A stretch of 43,944 nt of DNA from Desulfovibrio legallii (GTDB lineage: Bacteria; Desulfobacterota; Desulfovibrionia; Desulfovibrionales; Desulfovibrionaceae). The DNA lies in the NCBI RefSeq assembly GCF_900102485.1, contig NZ_FNBX01000022.1:1-43944 (forward strand). Direction: 5' to 3'. The notes beneath the pieces are model-generated. The model had not been told where the DNA came from. It worked only from the letters and a program-made list of their open reading frames with translations, and made no database searches. Positions 34,089 through 42,654 of the stretch are shown in pieces. Every line of letters begins with the position of its first letter. Positions within the stretch are counted from its first letter, which is position 1. The position numbers and the translations under genes were made by a program.

Positions 34089-34862
34089 TCAATCGCTCTG
34101 GGGCGATAGGGCGCGTAGTAGCTGGCGGTTGCGGCGGGGAAGAATGACCATGGTATAAACCAGGCCCCCGGCAATATAAGCGGCGCTGAGGGTGAAGCCC
34201 ATGATCCGCGGGGCGGAAATCACTGTGCCCAGCACCAGCAAAAAGCCCAGCATGGCGCGAATGGGGTGCAGGCGCAGGAAATCGTATTCCTTGAAGGAGA
34301 AATAGCGCGTCCTGCTGACCATCAGTACGCCTGTGAAGACGCTCAGCGCCAGGGCCAGGTAGGGCAGGGCGGGGCGCAGGGCCCCTGGGAACAGAGCGGC
34401 GAAAAAGACGAAGGTCACCAGGGTGCAGCCGGCGGCCGGGATGGGCAGACCGATAAAGAAGCGCTTGCCCACCGCGGCGGTGCTGATGTTGAAGCGCGCC
34501 AGGCGCAGGGCCCCGCAGGCGGCATAAATAAAGGCGGCGGCCACGCCCACCCGGCCCAGAGCCGAGAGTTGCCAGTGCCAGAGCAGCATGGCCGGGGCCA
34601 GACCAAAAGCAACCAGGTCGGAGAGGGAATCGTACTGCACGCCGAATTCGCTGGCCGTGTTGGTAAGCCGGGCCACCTTGCCGTCCAGACCGTCCATGAC
34701 GGCGGAGAGCAATATGGCGAAGCAGGCCGACTCAAACCGGCCCTGCCCAGCCCAGACCATGGACAGAAAGCCCAGAAACATGCTCAGTGTGGTGATCATG
34801 TTGGGCAGGAGGTAAACTCCTTTGCGCGGTTTTCTGCGTTCCACGGCCATGCGGGCATCCAT
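34089..34862 (-). CDS. pssA: CDP-diacylglycerol--serine O-phosphatidyltransferase
   Basis: A 257-residue integral membrane protein of the CDP-alcohol phosphotransferase family. The signature DG-x2-AR-x8-G-x3-D-x3-D is intact, within MDGLDGKVARL and SEFGVQYDSLSD. About seven hydrophobic segments follow one another, starting with NMITTLSMFLGFLSMVW. It makes phosphatidylserine from CDP-diacylglycerol and serine in the inner membrane. The gene follows psd by 67 bases on the same strand, so the two consecutive steps to phosphatidylethanolamine are together, psd first. The ribosome site is weak; Met5 is a possible alternative start. Confidence 0.95.
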   Translation of the reverse strand: MDARMAVERRKPRKGVYLLPNMITTLSMFLGFLSMVWAGQGRFESACFAILLSAVMDGLDGKVARLTNTASEFGVQYDSLSDLVAFGLAPAMLLWHWQLSALGRVGVAAAFIYAACGALRLARFNISTAAVGKRFFIGLPIPAAGCTLVTFVFFAALFPGALRPALPYLALALSVFTGVLMVSRTRYFSFKEYDFLRLHPIRAMLGFLLVLGTVISAPRIMGFTLSAAYIAGGLVYTMVILPRRNRQLLRALSPQSD

Positions 34863-34929
34863 CAGGGTAAATCGGCTTTTTCGGGCAAGGCGGCGTCAGC
34901 CCGGCGGGGCGGGCGTCGCAAAGGCGCGC

Positions 34930-35571
34930 TCAGCGGGGGCGGGCCAGCACGCTCTGTCCGGCCAGCACGGTTTCGCCCACGCGCGCAGCCGCAACATAGC
35001 CTTCGGGCAGGTAAAGGTCAACTCGCGAGCCGAAGCGGATCATGCCGTAGCGTTCGCCGCGGGAGAGGGCGTCGCCTTCCTCCACCCGGCAGACGATGCG
35101 GCGGGCCACCAGCCCGGCGATCTGCACCATGCTCCAGAGGTCGCCGTTGGCGTCGCGCAGGCTGTAGGCGCAGCGTTCGTTGTCCGTGGAGGCCTTGTCA
35201 AAGGAAGCGTTAAGGAATTTGCCGGGCATGTAGCGGATGCTCTGCACCGTGCAGGCGACAGGGGCACGGTTTACATGGACGTTGAAGACGTTCATGAAAA
35301 TGCTTACGCACTGGCGCGGCTCCCCGCTGAAGGGATCCGGCCTGGTTTCCACGCGGATGATCCTGCCGTCGGCCGGGCTCACGGCCAGATCCGGGCCGGT
35401 GGGCACGACCCGTTCCGGATCGCGGAAGAAGTGGAGGCTGAACCAGCACAGGGCCAGAAAAATCACGGCCAGGGGCCACCACTCCAGGCAGGCGAAAACC
35501 AGGGCCGCCAGGGCGGTGAGGCCGATGCAGGGCCAACCTTCAGGGGTGATGCCGCAACGGGCTGGGCGCAT
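34930..35571 (-). CDS. psd: Phosphatidylserine decarboxylase (short, archaetidylserine-like type)
   Basis: A 213-residue short-form decarboxylase. An N-terminal hydrophobic hairpin ([20 protein letters not shown]) anchors it to the membrane. The catalytic region has [21 protein letters not shown] and, near the C-terminus, [13 protein letters not shown]; in this family the chain cuts itself between Gly and Ser of the GS pair, making a pyruvoyl group on the new small subunit. It converts phosphatidylserine to phosphatidylethanolamine. GGAGGA stands before ATG 35571. It is first in a psd-pssA pair and diverges from the small lipoprotein gene. Confidence 0.94.
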   Translation of the reverse strand: MRPARCGITPEGWPCIGLTALAALVFACLEWWPLAVIFLALCWFSLHFFRDPERVVPTGPDLAVSPADGRIIRVETRPDPFSGEPRQCVSIFMNVFNVHVNRAPVACTVQSIRYMPGKFLNASFDKASTDNERCAYSLRDANGDLWSMVQIAGLVARRIVCRVEEGDALSRGERYGMIRFGSRVDLYLPEGYVAAARVGETVLAGQSVLARPR

Positions 35572-35655
35572 GGAGTCCTCCTCAAAAAAGGGCGTGCGGA
35601 AAAAATTGCACGAAGCCAGCCTAGTCTTTTCCGGGGCGCTTTGGCAAGCCGCCCC

Positions 35656-35684
35656 TTGCCGGGCGCGCCGCCCGGAGCTATACT
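35656..35684 (+). promoter_or_regulatory. Promoter of the small lipoprotein gene, placed for a leaderless mRNA
   Basis: TTGCCG (35656-35661) and TATACT (35679-35684) are 17 bases apart. The first base of the ATG at 35692 is eight bases after the -10 box, where transcription should begin. No ribosome site is seen before the ATG. Confidence 0.6.
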
Positions 35685-35691
35685 ATGAATT

Positions 35692-36033
35692 ATGAACATG
35701 TCCTTTTGCCGTCTGCGCGTTCTGGCCGTCTGCCTGGCCCTTCCCGGCCTGCTCTGGGCCTGCGGCCCTAAAGACGTCGGCACGGGCACCTCGACGGAAG
35801 CTGCGGGCGAACCGCAAGGGGTGAGCGTGGAGGATCAGCTGCGCTACCCCGTGTACGGTTCCAGCAACACGCAGCGTATGCTCTATTGGCAGAATCGTCC
35901 GGACGTCATGGCCCAGACGCAGGACTGGCGCGCGCGGCAGTTCCGCCGCACGGAGGGGCTGGACGCGGCCCCCGGCCCCGCGGACCCGGCCTACCGGGCT
36001 GTGCCCAGACAAAGCAGCCCGTTCAGGCAATAA
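35692..36033 (+). CDS. Small lipoprotein of unknown function
   Basis: A 113-residue protein with a lipoprotein signal: MNMSFCRLRVLAVCLALPGL then LWAC, with Cys as the lipidated residue after a lipobox-like LLWAC. The mature part is short, polar and probably disordered at both ends, with a central QLRYPVYGSSNTQRMLYWQN block that is the most protein-like. I do not recognise the family. Two close ATGs (35692 and 35698) exist. It ends seven bases before the next gene, so both probably share a transcript. lgt, which lipidates such proteins, lies about 2 kb downstream. Confidence 0.8.
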   Translation: MNMSFCRLRVLAVCLALPGLLWACGPKDVGTGTSTEAAGEPQGVSVEDQLRYPVYGSSNTQRMLYWQNRPDVMAQTQDWRARQFRRTEGLDAAPGPADPAYRAVPRQSSPFRQ

Positions 36034-36039
36034 AAAAAT

Positions 36040-37194
36040 ATGGATCCCATCACCCACGCCGCCAGCGGCGCCGTGGCCATGCTGGCCATGCCCCACCGCC
36101 CCGCCGCCCGCTGGGCCGTGCCCCTGGCCGCTCTGGCCGCCGCCGCGCCGGATGTGGACGTGCTCCTGGCCCACAGCCCTTTGCAGTTTCTGCTGCTGCA
36201 CCGGGGCCTGACCCACTCCCTGTTTTTTGCGCCCGTGCTGGGGCTGTTGCTGACGCTTCCGGCCCGCTCACTCTGGCGGGCGGAGACGCCGGGCCACTGG
36301 CGGCCGGCCTTTGTCTGGCTGTTCATGACCTGCATGGTGCTGCTGCATATCTGGCTGGACTGCATCACCACCTACGGCACCATGATTTTTGTGCCGTTTT
36401 CGCATTTGCGGGTACGGCTCAATGCCGTGTTCATCATTGATCTGTTCCTCACCCTGCCGTTGCTGCTGGCGTTTTGGCGCTGGCGCGACCGCTGGTGGCG
36501 CATGCTCCTGGCCTTGGTCTGGCTGTTCGTCTATCCCTTGGCCGGGCTTTCGCTCAACGCCTGGCACACGGCCCAGGTGGAAGCGCGCCTGGCCGCCCAG
36601 GGCAGGGACGTGCGGCAGGTCACGGTGCTGCCCGACGCCTTTGCCCCTTTTTTCTGGCGCGTGCTGTATGAAGAGGAAACCCCGCACGGCATGCTGGTGC
36701 ATTTGCAGGGCCTGGACGCGCTGGGGCGCTTCCGGGCGGAAGAAAGCGTCAGCCCGGCGGCGTCGCCGCGCCTGCTGGACGCTCTGGCCCGGCAATCCGT
36801 GGCGGCCAGGGCCTTTTTTGACTTTGCCCTGCTGCCCGTAACGCGGCCCGTGCCCCCGGCTGAGCTGCCGCTGTCGGCAGTGGCGGCGGACAGGGCCGCG
36901 GGCGGCCCGGCGCCCCTCTATATCATGGTGTACGACCTGCGGTTCGGCAGCAATCTGGCCGTGGTGCGCAAACTTTTGAATCTGCGGCCGCATGCGGATA
37001 TTCCCTTCAAATATTTTGCCGAAATGGACTGCGCCCGGCCTGCGGCCCCGGCCGTGGACGCGGGCATGTGCGTTGCGCCACGCCTGCTGCGGGAGCGGCT
37101 GCGGTTTTCCGACAGCCGGCAGGATTCTTTGTGGCGCGCGCCCCGGCCGCCAGGGCCCGTGCCCTGGCAATCCTGGCTGGTGGGCCTGTATTGA
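36040..37194 (+). CDS. Membrane metal-dependent hydrolase-like protein (YdjM/DUF457 type)
   Basis: A 384-residue protein. The N-terminal half has the metal-binding pattern of the YdjM/LexA-binding inner-membrane family: [46 protein letters not shown] and [15 protein letters not shown], with His and Asp residues in the expected places and about four membrane helices. The C-terminal half (about 190-384) is soluble and carries [13 protein letters not shown]. Such proteins are annotated as hydrolases, but their substrate is not established. It follows the lipoprotein gene by six bases and lies about 100 bases before moaC. Confidence 0.88.
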   Translation: MDPITHAASGAVAMLAMPHRPAARWAVPLAALAAAAPDVDVLLAHSPLQFLLLHRGLTHSLFFAPVLGLLLTLPARSLWRAETPGHWRPAFVWLFMTCMVLLHIWLDCITTYGTMIFVPFSHLRVRLNAVFIIDLFLTLPLLLAFWRWRDRWWRMLLALVWLFVYPLAGLSLNAWHTAQVEARLAAQGRDVRQVTVLPDAFAPFFWRVLYEEETPHGMLVHLQGLDALGRFRAEESVSPAASPRLLDALARQSVAARAFFDFALLPVTRPVPPAELPLSAVAADRAAGGPAPLYIMVYDLRFGSNLAVVRKLLNLRPHADIPFKYFAEMDCARPAAPAVDAGMCVAPRLLRERLRFSDSRQDSLWRAPRPPGPVPWQSWLVGLY

Positions 37195-37297
37195 GCGCGG
37201 GGGGTTCCTTTGTCTTGCGCGGCGGCCCCACATGGGGTATGCCGCCCCATGGCGCGTCTGTTTGGCCGCGCTGGATTCTGCAGCATGGAGGCCCGCT

Positions 37298-37786
37298 ATG
37301 GACGCATCCTTTTCGCACCTGGACAGCCAGGGCAACCTGAGCATGGTGGACGTGGGGTCCAAACCCCCCACCGAGCGCGTGGCCGTGGCTGAAGCCGTGG
37401 TGGAGCTGGCCCCGGCCACCATGCAGCTGCTGCGCCAGGCGGCCTTGCCCAAGGGCGACGTGCTCACCTGCGCCAAGGTGGGCGGCATTATGGCCGCCAA
37501 GCGCGTGGGCGAGCTTATCCCGCTTTGTCATCCGCTCAACCTCACCTATGCGGATGTGCGCTTTGAGGTCACGGACGAGCCGCCGCGGGTGCGCATTGAG
37601 ACGGAAACCCGCACTGTGGGCCCCACCGGCGTAGAAATGGAGGCCCTGGTGGCGGCGCAGACGGCGGCCGCCGTCATTTATGACATGTGCAAGGCCGTGC
37701 AGCGCGATATCGTCATCAGCCGGGTGCGCCTGCTGCACAAAAGCGGCGGCCGGAGCGGCCGCTACGACGCGCCGGAGCTGCCGTGA
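37298..37786 (+). CDS. moaC: Cyclic pyranopterin monophosphate synthase
   Basis: From ATG 37298 (GGAGG seven bases ahead) there are 162 residues, the standard length. Landmarks are [39 protein letters not shown] and [19 protein letters not shown] followed by DMCKAVQRD. It forms cyclic pyranopterin monophosphate from the MoaA product, early in molybdopterin synthesis, which serves molybdenum or tungsten enzymes such as formate dehydrogenase. Its TGA overlaps the likely GTG start of lgt. No other cofactor gene is adjacent. Confidence 0.96.
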   Translation: MDASFSHLDSQGNLSMVDVGSKPPTERVAVAEAVVELAPATMQLLRQAALPKGDVLTCAKVGGIMAAKRVGELIPLCHPLNLTYADVRFEVTDEPPRVRIETETRTVGPTGVEMEALVAAQTAAAVIYDMCKAVQRDIVISRVRLLHKSGGRSGRYDAPELP

Positions 37787-38616
37787 GCATGCCGGTAGTG
37801 GATCCTGTGGCCCTGACCCTGGGCCACCTGCAGGTGCGTTGGTACGGCCTTATGTATCTGGCGGGGTTTGCCCTGGGCTGGATTCTGGGCCGCTATCGGG
37901 CCACCAGGCCCGGTTCCGGCTGGACCGCAGCCGATGTGGACGACCTGCTGACCTGCGTTATGGTGGGCATTATCCTGGGCGGCCGTCTGGGCTATGTGCT
38001 GTTTTACGATCTGCCTGTGTACCTTAGCGATCCGCTGGAAATCCTGCGCATCTGGAACGGGGGTATGTCCTTCCACGGCGGGCTGCTGGGCGTACTGGGG
38101 GCCTTCTGGTACTATGCGCGCTCGCGCGGGCGCAGCTTCCTGGAAGTTTCGGACTTTATTGCACCGCTCATCCCGCAGGGGCTCTTTTTCGGCCGGCTGG
38201 GCAACTTCATCAACGGCGAGCTCTGGGGCAAGGTCAGCGACGTGCCCTGGGCTATGGTCTTTCCCGGTGCGGGCCCCTTGCCCCGGCATCCCTCGCAGCT
38301 GTATGAGGCTGTGCTGGAGGGCCTGGTGCTGGGCGTGGCGCTCTGGATTTTTTCCGCCAGGCCGCGTAAGGAAGGGGCGGTCTCCGGGCTGTTTGCCCTG
38401 GGCTACGCCATATTCCGCTTCGGTGTGGAATTTGTGCGCGTGCCGGATGTGCAGCTGGGCTATCTGGCTTTCGGCTGGCTGACCATGGGGCAGGTGCTTT
38501 GCCTGCCGTTGTTCCTGGCCGGCCTGTGGCTGCTCTGCCGCAAGGCAGAACCCGTGCGGCCGACGCCGCCCCCGCGCCCCGCGTCCGGGAAAAAGGGCGG
38601 CAAGAAGCGGCGTTAG
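37783..38616 (+). CDS. lgt: Prolipoprotein diacylglyceryl transferase
   Basis: I place the start at GTG 37783, which overlaps the moaC stop and has GGAG five bases ahead; ATG 37789, two codons later, is the alternative. The protein has about 277 residues and seven membrane segments. The family signature [13 protein letters not shown] is present, along with the HGG motif ([16 protein letters not shown]) and the HPSQLYEA motif. It moves diacylglycerol from phosphatidylglycerol to the lipobox Cys of lipoproteins, in the inner membrane. The C-terminal tail is basic (GKKGGKKRR), fitting a cytoplasmic end. Confidence 0.95.
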   Translation: MSMPVVDPVALTLGHLQVRWYGLMYLAGFALGWILGRYRATRPGSGWTAADVDDLLTCVMVGIILGGRLGYVLFYDLPVYLSDPLEILRIWNGGMSFHGGLLGVLGAFWYYARSRGRSFLEVSDFIAPLIPQGLFFGRLGNFINGELWGKVSDVPWAMVFPGAGPLPRHPSQLYEAVLEGLVLGVALWIFSARPRKEGAVSGLFALGYAIFRFGVEFVRVPDVQLGYLAFGWLTMGQVLCLPLFLAGLWLLCRKAEPVRPTPPPRPASGKKGGKKRR

Positions 38617-38988
38617 CGCGTGGCGCAGGGCAATGCGCTGTGGCAACTGCGCAGACCGCCGCAAGGCGCAAGCGCCGCACCGCTGCGCGGGGCAAAGGTC
38701 GCGGTGAGCGCCCTGCCTGCTCTTGCGCAAGCGCGTTCCAAAAACGAGATGCCCGGCTGAGCGTCCCGCTATTTTCCCCCTTCCTTCTTGCGGCTTGCCG
38801 CCGATTGATAACGGCGGCGCTGCTGTGGAGCAAGGGGCAACGCCCGGCGGAAAATCGCCGCCTTGCCGCAACGCGGGGCAAGGGCGCGTCCGCTCTGCGG
38901 TGAAGGGACGGTCACGTCCGCCGGTTGACAGCCCGCAACTTTTCTGGGAAACTGACGGGCGTTTATCCGTTTATATCAAGGAGGCCAT
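38617..38988. other. Intergenic region between lgt and infA
   Basis: About 370 GC-rich bases full of short inverted repeats, for example GGCGC-AA-GCGCC near 38657 and GCCGCCG/CGGCGGC around ATTGATAA near 38800, plus a loosely repeated GCGGGGCAA. No gene or known RNA is evident. The infA promoter is at its right end. One of the hairpins may terminate lgt, but none has a T run. Confidence 0.6.
38925..38953 (+). promoter_or_regulatory. Probable infA promoter
   Basis: A perfect TTGACA (38925-38930) is followed 17 bases later by GAAACT (38948-38953), a weak -10. Transcription would begin near 38960, about 29 bases before infA. Confidence 0.5.
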
Positions 38989-39207
38989 ATGGCTAAGGAA
39001 GGGTCTATTGAAGTGGACGGCGTGGTGCAGGAAGCTCTGCCCAACGCCATGTTTCGCGTGGAGCTGGAAAACGGCTACGAGGTGCTGGCCCACATTTCCG
39101 GCAAAATGCGCAAATTTTACATCCGCATCCTGCCCGGCGACCGCGTGAAGGTGGAGCTTTCGCCCTACGATCTCACCCGCGGCCGCATCACCTATCGCAT
39201 GAAGTAG
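38989..39207 (+). CDS. infA: Translation initiation factor IF-1
   Basis: A 72-residue S1-type OB-fold protein of exact family length: [20 protein letters not shown], then [40 protein letters not shown] and ending ITYRMK. It binds the 30S A site during initiation. AAGGAGG five bases before the ATG is the strongest ribosome site in this region. It stands alone on the plus strand, facing pgpA. Confidence 0.97.
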   Translation: MAKEGSIEVDGVVQEALPNAMFRVELENGYEVLAHISGKMRKFYIRILPGDRVKVELSPYDLTRGRITYRMK

Positions 39208-39282
39208 CGCGCCCGTCCCCGCCTCAGGGGGCCGGCGAGCCGCAGCGCCAGTCTTTCCCGGAATGCCCGTTCGGGCCTTCCC

Positions 39283-39753
39283 TCACACCAGGCCCAGCCA
39301 GCGCAGCAGGGCCACGCACGCCAGAGCCCACAGGCCCGCCAGCACATCGTCAATCATTATGCCGAACCCGGCGGGCAGCCAGTTTTCCGAAGCCCGCACG
39401 GGCCAGGGCTTGAGAATGTCAAACAGGCGGAAAAAGGCGAAGGCCGCCAGCACCAGCCCGAAGCCCGGTCGGGGAAAAGGCAGCAGCACCAGCCACACGC
39501 CTACCAGCTCGTCAATGACCACTTCGCCGGGGTCGCGGCATTCCAGGATTTTTTCTGCTCTGGTGGCGGCCAGCCCGCCCAGAAAAAAGAGCGCCAGCAG
39601 CAGAAGCGCGCGCCAGCCAGGGCCCAGCGGCAGGAAAACATAAGGCGCCAGCAGGCAGGCCATGGCCGTGCCCCAGGTGCCAGGGGCCTTGGGGTCAAGC
39701 CCGGCCACGCCCAGACGGCAGAAGGATAATACGGCAGCATCCCAGAAGCGCAT
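39283..39753 (-). CDS. pgpA: Phosphatidylglycerophosphatase A
   Basis: From ATG 39753 (AGGAA ahead) there are 156 residues; the frame is open farther upstream, but that part is the promoter region. Family marks are LDPKAPGTWGTAMACLLAPY, ECRDPGEVVIDELVGVWLVL (with the acidic metal-binding DExxG), FFRLFDILKPWPVRASENW and GIMIDDVLAGLWALA. Four hydrophobic segments place it in the inner membrane. It dephosphorylates phosphatidylglycerophosphate to phosphatidylglycerol, the lipid that Lgt uses as donor. Confidence 0.95.
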   Translation of the reverse strand: MRFWDAAVLSFCRLGVAGLDPKAPGTWGTAMACLLAPYVFLPLGPGWRALLLLALFFLGGLAATRAEKILECRDPGEVVIDELVGVWLVLLPFPRPGFGLVLAAFAFFRLFDILKPWPVRASENWLPAGFGIMIDDVLAGLWALACVALLRWLGLV

Positions 39754-39788
39754 GGCATTTCCTGATTGAGGGTGGAGGGATGAAGCAT

Positions 39789-39817
39789 AATATAGCACTG
39801 CCTGCTCCGGACCGCAA
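39789..39817 (-). promoter_or_regulatory. pgpA promoter
   Basis: On the minus strand TTGCGG (39817-39812) and TATATT (39794-39789) are 17 bases apart, with a start expected near 39782. The leader of about 29 bases includes the AGGAA ribosome site. Confidence 0.65.
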
Positions 39818-40040
39818 TCGGCGGTTCGCCCCGCACCCGGCCCGTGGGCGGGCCCGACGGTGGGCCGTGCCGGGCAGTGGGCACGCAGATTTGCTATGAG
39901 GCTTGCGCCTGCTGCTGACCGCGAGGCTTGCGATCCGCTGCGGAGGGGAGCGGGGCGCGTCGGCATGGCCCGTTCGCGCGACAGGAAGCCCGTGGCGGCG
40001 TTTTTGTTGCCGGGCAGGACTGTGGCGTGCGGCGATTGTA

Positions 40041-40068
40041 TTGACAAACCAGCGCGTTGCCGTATAGG
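40041..40068 (+). promoter_or_regulatory. Promoter of the 40076 gene, placed for a leaderless mRNA
   Basis: A perfect TTGACA (40041-40046) and TATAGG (40063-40068) are 16 bases apart. The ATG begins eight bases after the -10 box, where transcription should start, and no ribosome site is present. Confidence 0.65.
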
Positions 40069-40075
40069 CAAGAGC

Positions 40076-40504
40076 ATGGACAAAAACCGCAGCGAACTGT
40101 TTGGCCGCTTCAGCTATGACGAGAGCCTGAGCTATGAGGCCCTGCTGGACGCCGAAGAGCAGCTTACCGGCCGCCTGGAAGCGCTGCTGCAACGGGCCGG
40201 GGCCGCGCATCTGGATTTTACGCCTTTGGGCGATGCGCTTATGTTCCAATGCGCCTTTGCGGAGCACAAGCCCTATGTGTACCGCAAAATCGCGCTGGAG
40301 ACGGCGGCCTTGCTGCCCCAGGGGGTGCGCGGCCGGCTGCTGTGCCTGCACAAGGATTTTTCCGCCTTACATCTGTACTGGCTGGAACCGGGCCAGTGGC
40401 AGGAGGAAGCGCGGGACTTGCCGGAATGCCCGCCCACCGGGCTGAAAATCTGGCGCGTGGGTTGTGCGGCGGCGGCGCAGAGCCCGCCCCGGCCTTTGGA
40501 GTAG
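40076..40504 (+). CDS. Protein of unknown function, probably leaderless
   Basis: A 142-residue soluble protein starting MDKNRSELFGRFSYDESLSY. An N-terminal helical part (LLDAEEQLTGRLEALLQRAG) is followed by an alternating strand/helix region (LDFTPLGDALMFQCAFAEHK, LLCLHKDFSALHLYWLEPG). It has no signal peptide, membrane helix or known motif. I do not recognise the family. Codon use matches the core genes, so it belongs to the chromosome rather than the island. It ends about 260 bases before the tRNA gene; that gap shows only a short hairpin (GTCCGC/GCGGAC) just before the tRNA. Confidence 0.75.
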   Translation: MDKNRSELFGRFSYDESLSYEALLDAEEQLTGRLEALLQRAGAAHLDFTPLGDALMFQCAFAEHKPYVYRKIALETAALLPQGVRGRLLCLHKDFSALHLYWLEPGQWQEEARDLPECPPTGLKIWRVGCAAAAQSPPRPLE

Positions 40505-40767
40505 GCCCAAGGAAAAGGCCGAGCCTGTTCCCCCTTGCGGCGGGAGCGGACCCGATTTTTACGAGTCCTGTTTTTGGGAGCAAACCCCGTTCCCGCGCGT
40601 GCCGGGGGGCGGATTCAGGCCCGGCATCCCGGCCTGAACATGCGCAGCCGCAGAAGGCACGCTGCGGCGGGGCGATGCACAGTCGCTCTGCCGTCAGCCT
40701 GCGCGGAGGCCCCCTGGAGAACATTACGCCCGCTGTGTCCGCCCGCTGCGCAGCGGACAACGCCTGT

Positions 40768-40853
40768 GCCCGGATGGTGGAACGGTAGACACAAGGGACT
40801 TAAAATCCCTAGCCCGAAAGGGCGTGCGGGTTCAAATCCCGCTCCGGGTACCA
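40768..40853 (+). tRNA. tRNA-Leu (anticodon TAA)
   Basis: Acceptor arms GCCCGGA (40768-40774) and TCCGGGT (40843-40849) pair, with one G-T at the first position. The anticodon arm GGGACTTAAAATCCC gives anticodon TAA. A long variable arm (GCCCGAAAGGGC) marks it as class II, and the T arm holds GGTTCAAATCC. ACC and A ending in CCA are encoded. It reads UUA/UUG leucine codons. Confidence 0.97.
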
Positions 40854-40866
40854 TAGACATATTCCA

Positions 40867-40912
40867 TAAGGCTTCATGAGGCGTCAAAACCCTTGTGAAG
40901 CCTTACTTTTTT
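40867..40912 (+). terminator. Terminator after tRNA-Leu
   Basis: TAAGGCTTCA (40867-40876) and TGAAGCCTTA (40896-40905) form a perfect ten-base stem, followed by C and six T (40907-40912). Confidence 0.85.
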
Positions 40913-41027
40913 GCCTTTATCCTTCTCACCATGTGGCATATAGCGTCGTAAGATGCCCTTTTTGGGGGGGCAAATTCTGGGGCATAATCTCTCTAAGCAA
41001 AATCTGTAGAGGGAGGTGCCCCGCTTT

Positions 41028-41163
41028 ATGCCCCTATCCGATTTAAAAATCCGCTCCGCCAAGCCTAAGGTCATTAGGGGCAGCCTCAGCGGACAAGAAA
41101 CGGCAACTCTCGGACGAAGAATTGAAAATTAAAAAAGAGATCGTAGAGAGCCTGTTGATGTAA
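41028..41163 (+). pseudogene. Remnant of a tyrosine integrase (N-terminus only)
   Basis: ATG 41028 opens MPLSDLKIRSAKPK, which matches the start of the DUF4102 arm-binding domain of P4-type tyrosine integrases (usual form MxLTDxxIRxAKPxxKxYKL). After the 14th residue the match ends, and the frame stops at 41132. A second frame then encodes SADKKRQLSDEELKIKKEIV and stops at 41163, so a deletion or frameshift joins two pieces. GAGGGAGG lies upstream. P4-type integrases commonly insert at tRNA 3' ends, and the tRNA-Leu gene ends only 175 bases before. Confidence 0.65.
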
Positions 41164-41184
41164 TTACCCGGATTCAGCGGGCAC

Positions 41185-41208
41185 AAAAAGCCCCTCGGTG
41201 TGAGGGGC
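41185..41208 (-). terminator. Terminator on the minus strand for the 41829 gene
   Basis: On the minus strand GCCCCTC and GAGGGGC (41202-41208 with 41190-41196) form a seven-base stem followed by five T (41189-41185). It lies about 160 bases after the stop of the AT-rich secreted-protein gene. Confidence 0.75.
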
Positions 41209-41367
41209 GGGAGAAAAGATGAATTTTCCCCAATGAGGCACGAAGAAGATTCCACTGCATATGCCAGATGGCTTTGAACTATTGTTATTGCTTTGGCGTT
41301 AATCTTGGCTGCTTCCGTGCGGCCCTCAGCATAATTGCAGCGCCATCGCTATAAAAATATATAGTCG

Positions 41368-41829
41368 TCATTGTGCCTTGTCAGCCATTCTTCTGCCTTT
41401 TAACATTGACATTCCTTGTTGTTGTGAAAGTAATGTAGCGGCAGGCACTCCAGATTTTTTTTCAGAAACTAAGATGAAATAATATCTATTTTCTTTCATT
41501 GTGACTTTAAATCTAGCCTTTTTCCCTGTCCTTGCAGATTTAAGTTCAAATTCGAATGCATCATATGCCGGATCTGAAATCGTTATGTATGTATTTTTTG
41601 ACAAAGAAAACTGCATACTGATGGCCTCGTTAGCGCCGTCAATATCTGGTGTGGTATAGAAGTTTGAAAATACAACAGGATGGTCAATTTTGTTATCAAA
41701 AATTAAAAATGCATAGTAATGCCCATTTACAATGCTGGGAAGCTGGATGGAATTAGCTGCATAAGATTGATTGCATATCAACAAAAAGCAAAACGTAAAA
41801 ATCATTTTTTTGACAGACAAGATCCACAT
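41368..41829 (-). CDS. Secreted protein of unknown function (AT-rich, island gene)
   Basis: I start at ATG 41829, with GGAGG six bases ahead, giving 153 residues; a longer frame to 41946 exists without such a site. The N-terminus is a signal peptide (KKMIFTFCFLLICNQSYAAN), probably cut after AYA-like SYA. The mature part is beta-rich (GHYYAFLIFDNKIDHPVVFS, ENRYYFILVSEKK) and may be a small periplasmic or outer-membrane-associated domain. I do not recognise it. Its base composition is far lower in GC than the core genes, which points to recent acquisition. Confidence 0.75.
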   Translation of the reverse strand: MWILSVKKMIFTFCFLLICNQSYAANSIQLPSIVNGHYYAFLIFDNKIDHPVVFSNFYTTPDIDGANEAISMQFSLSKNTYITISDPAYDAFEFELKSARTGKKARFKVTMKENRYYFILVSEKKSGVPAATLLSQQQGMSMLKGRRMADKAQ

Positions 41830-42003
41830 GGTGTCCCTCCATTTTTCAAGGCAATTTCTCTTTCTTCTCTCTTTCTGCTCCAACCAATAATCATTACTGT
41901 GCGGACAATAAAGAAGATGTTTGAGCGTATACATGTCTTTGCCCATTTCTTAACTTCTTCGCTCGTTCCCCATCTCTTACTGCTTAGTTTTTGTAGGCGT
42001 TGC

Positions 42004-42648
42004 TCAGCACAGCTGCCAAATCCAGACGACGCGGCCCAGCACAACATTGGCGTACCCCTCATAGGGCAGGGGGATGGGACTGTATGCGCTATTGTCCGAG
42101 TGCAGGACAATGGCTCCGTCAGCGCCCATGCGAAGGCGTTTGATGACCCGGCCGAAGGGCGGCATGTGCACAAGGTAGATGCCGCCTTCGGCGATATCTC
42201 CGGCAAAGGGAACAACCCCCACATAGGCCCCTTTGAGAATGGTGGGCTCCATGCTGTCGCCGTCAACGCGGAAGGCGGCCACATCTGGGAAGTTGTACTG
42301 CGGCAGAACCCGAATGAAGGATTCCGGGGAGCCGGAGAACAGCCCCGTAGCTGCGCCGGCCCCAGTATTGCCATAGACCGGCACTGCTGGCAGGGCGTCG
42401 CCCTCCACGAGCTCCTTGGGAGCTTGCGGGCCTGTGCGTGACATGACGGCCCCTTCAAAAAACGCCTCTGGCCCTGCGGCCTGGACAATTTTTGAGATTG
42501 TTTCCATGGAAGGGTTTTTGGTTTCCCTGCTTATAATTTTGCTCAAAGAATTTTGAGTAATCCCCGCCTGTTTGGCGAAGCGAGCTTGCCAACCGCGTTC
42601 ATCCTTCCTGGCTCTGAGATATGAATAAAACCTTTCAGAAAATTCCAT
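42004..42648 (-). CDS. CI-like phage repressor with HTH and S24 peptidase-fold domain
   Basis: From ATG 42648 there are 214 residues (a GTG three codons earlier is also in frame). The N-terminal helix-turn-helix is FAKQAGITQNSLSKIIS. The C-terminal half is a LexA/CI-type S24 domain: FRVDGDSMEPTILKGAYVGV holds the catalytic Ser, and VIKRLRMG supplies the Lys. An Ala-Gly pair in NTGAGAATGLF could be the self-cleavage site. If so, the repressor would inactivate itself when RecA is activated by DNA damage. It faces a small Cro-like gene, with three operators between them. Confidence 0.92.
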   Translation of the reverse strand: MEFSERFYSYLRARKDERGWQARFAKQAGITQNSLSKIISRETKNPSMETISKIVQAAGPEAFFEGAVMSRTGPQAPKELVEGDALPAVPVYGNTGAGAATGLFSGSPESFIRVLPQYNFPDVAAFRVDGDSMEPTILKGAYVGVVPFAGDIAEGGIYLVHMPPFGRVIKRLRMGADGAIVLHSDNSAYSPIPLPYEGYANVVLGRVVWIWQLC

Positions 42649-42654
42649 TTTTAT

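Larger units (their letters stand above)
39754..40075. other. Divergent intergenic region between pgpA and the 40076 gene
   Basis: About 320 GC-rich bases with promoters at both ends, one for pgpA (39789-39817) and one for the gene at 40076 (40041-40068). The centre carries no motif I recognise. Confidence 0.7.
40854..41367. other. Left end of the accessory island, without intact genes
   Basis: This stretch holds the tRNA terminator, four GGGGCA boxes in both orientations (40967, 40979, 41017 and 41029) like integrase arm sites, the integrase remnant, a minus-strand terminator and about 150 bases with no recognisable content. GC content falls noticeably from here on. Confidence 0.65.

Noticed and set aside
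40615..40887. Minus-strand open frame across the tRNA-Leu gene
   Set aside because: It overlaps a well-formed tRNA and has no supporting features.
41043..41255. Minus-strand 70-codon open frame in the island end
   Set aside because: It overlaps the plus-strand integrase remnant and a terminator, and has no ribosome site or protein-like pattern.
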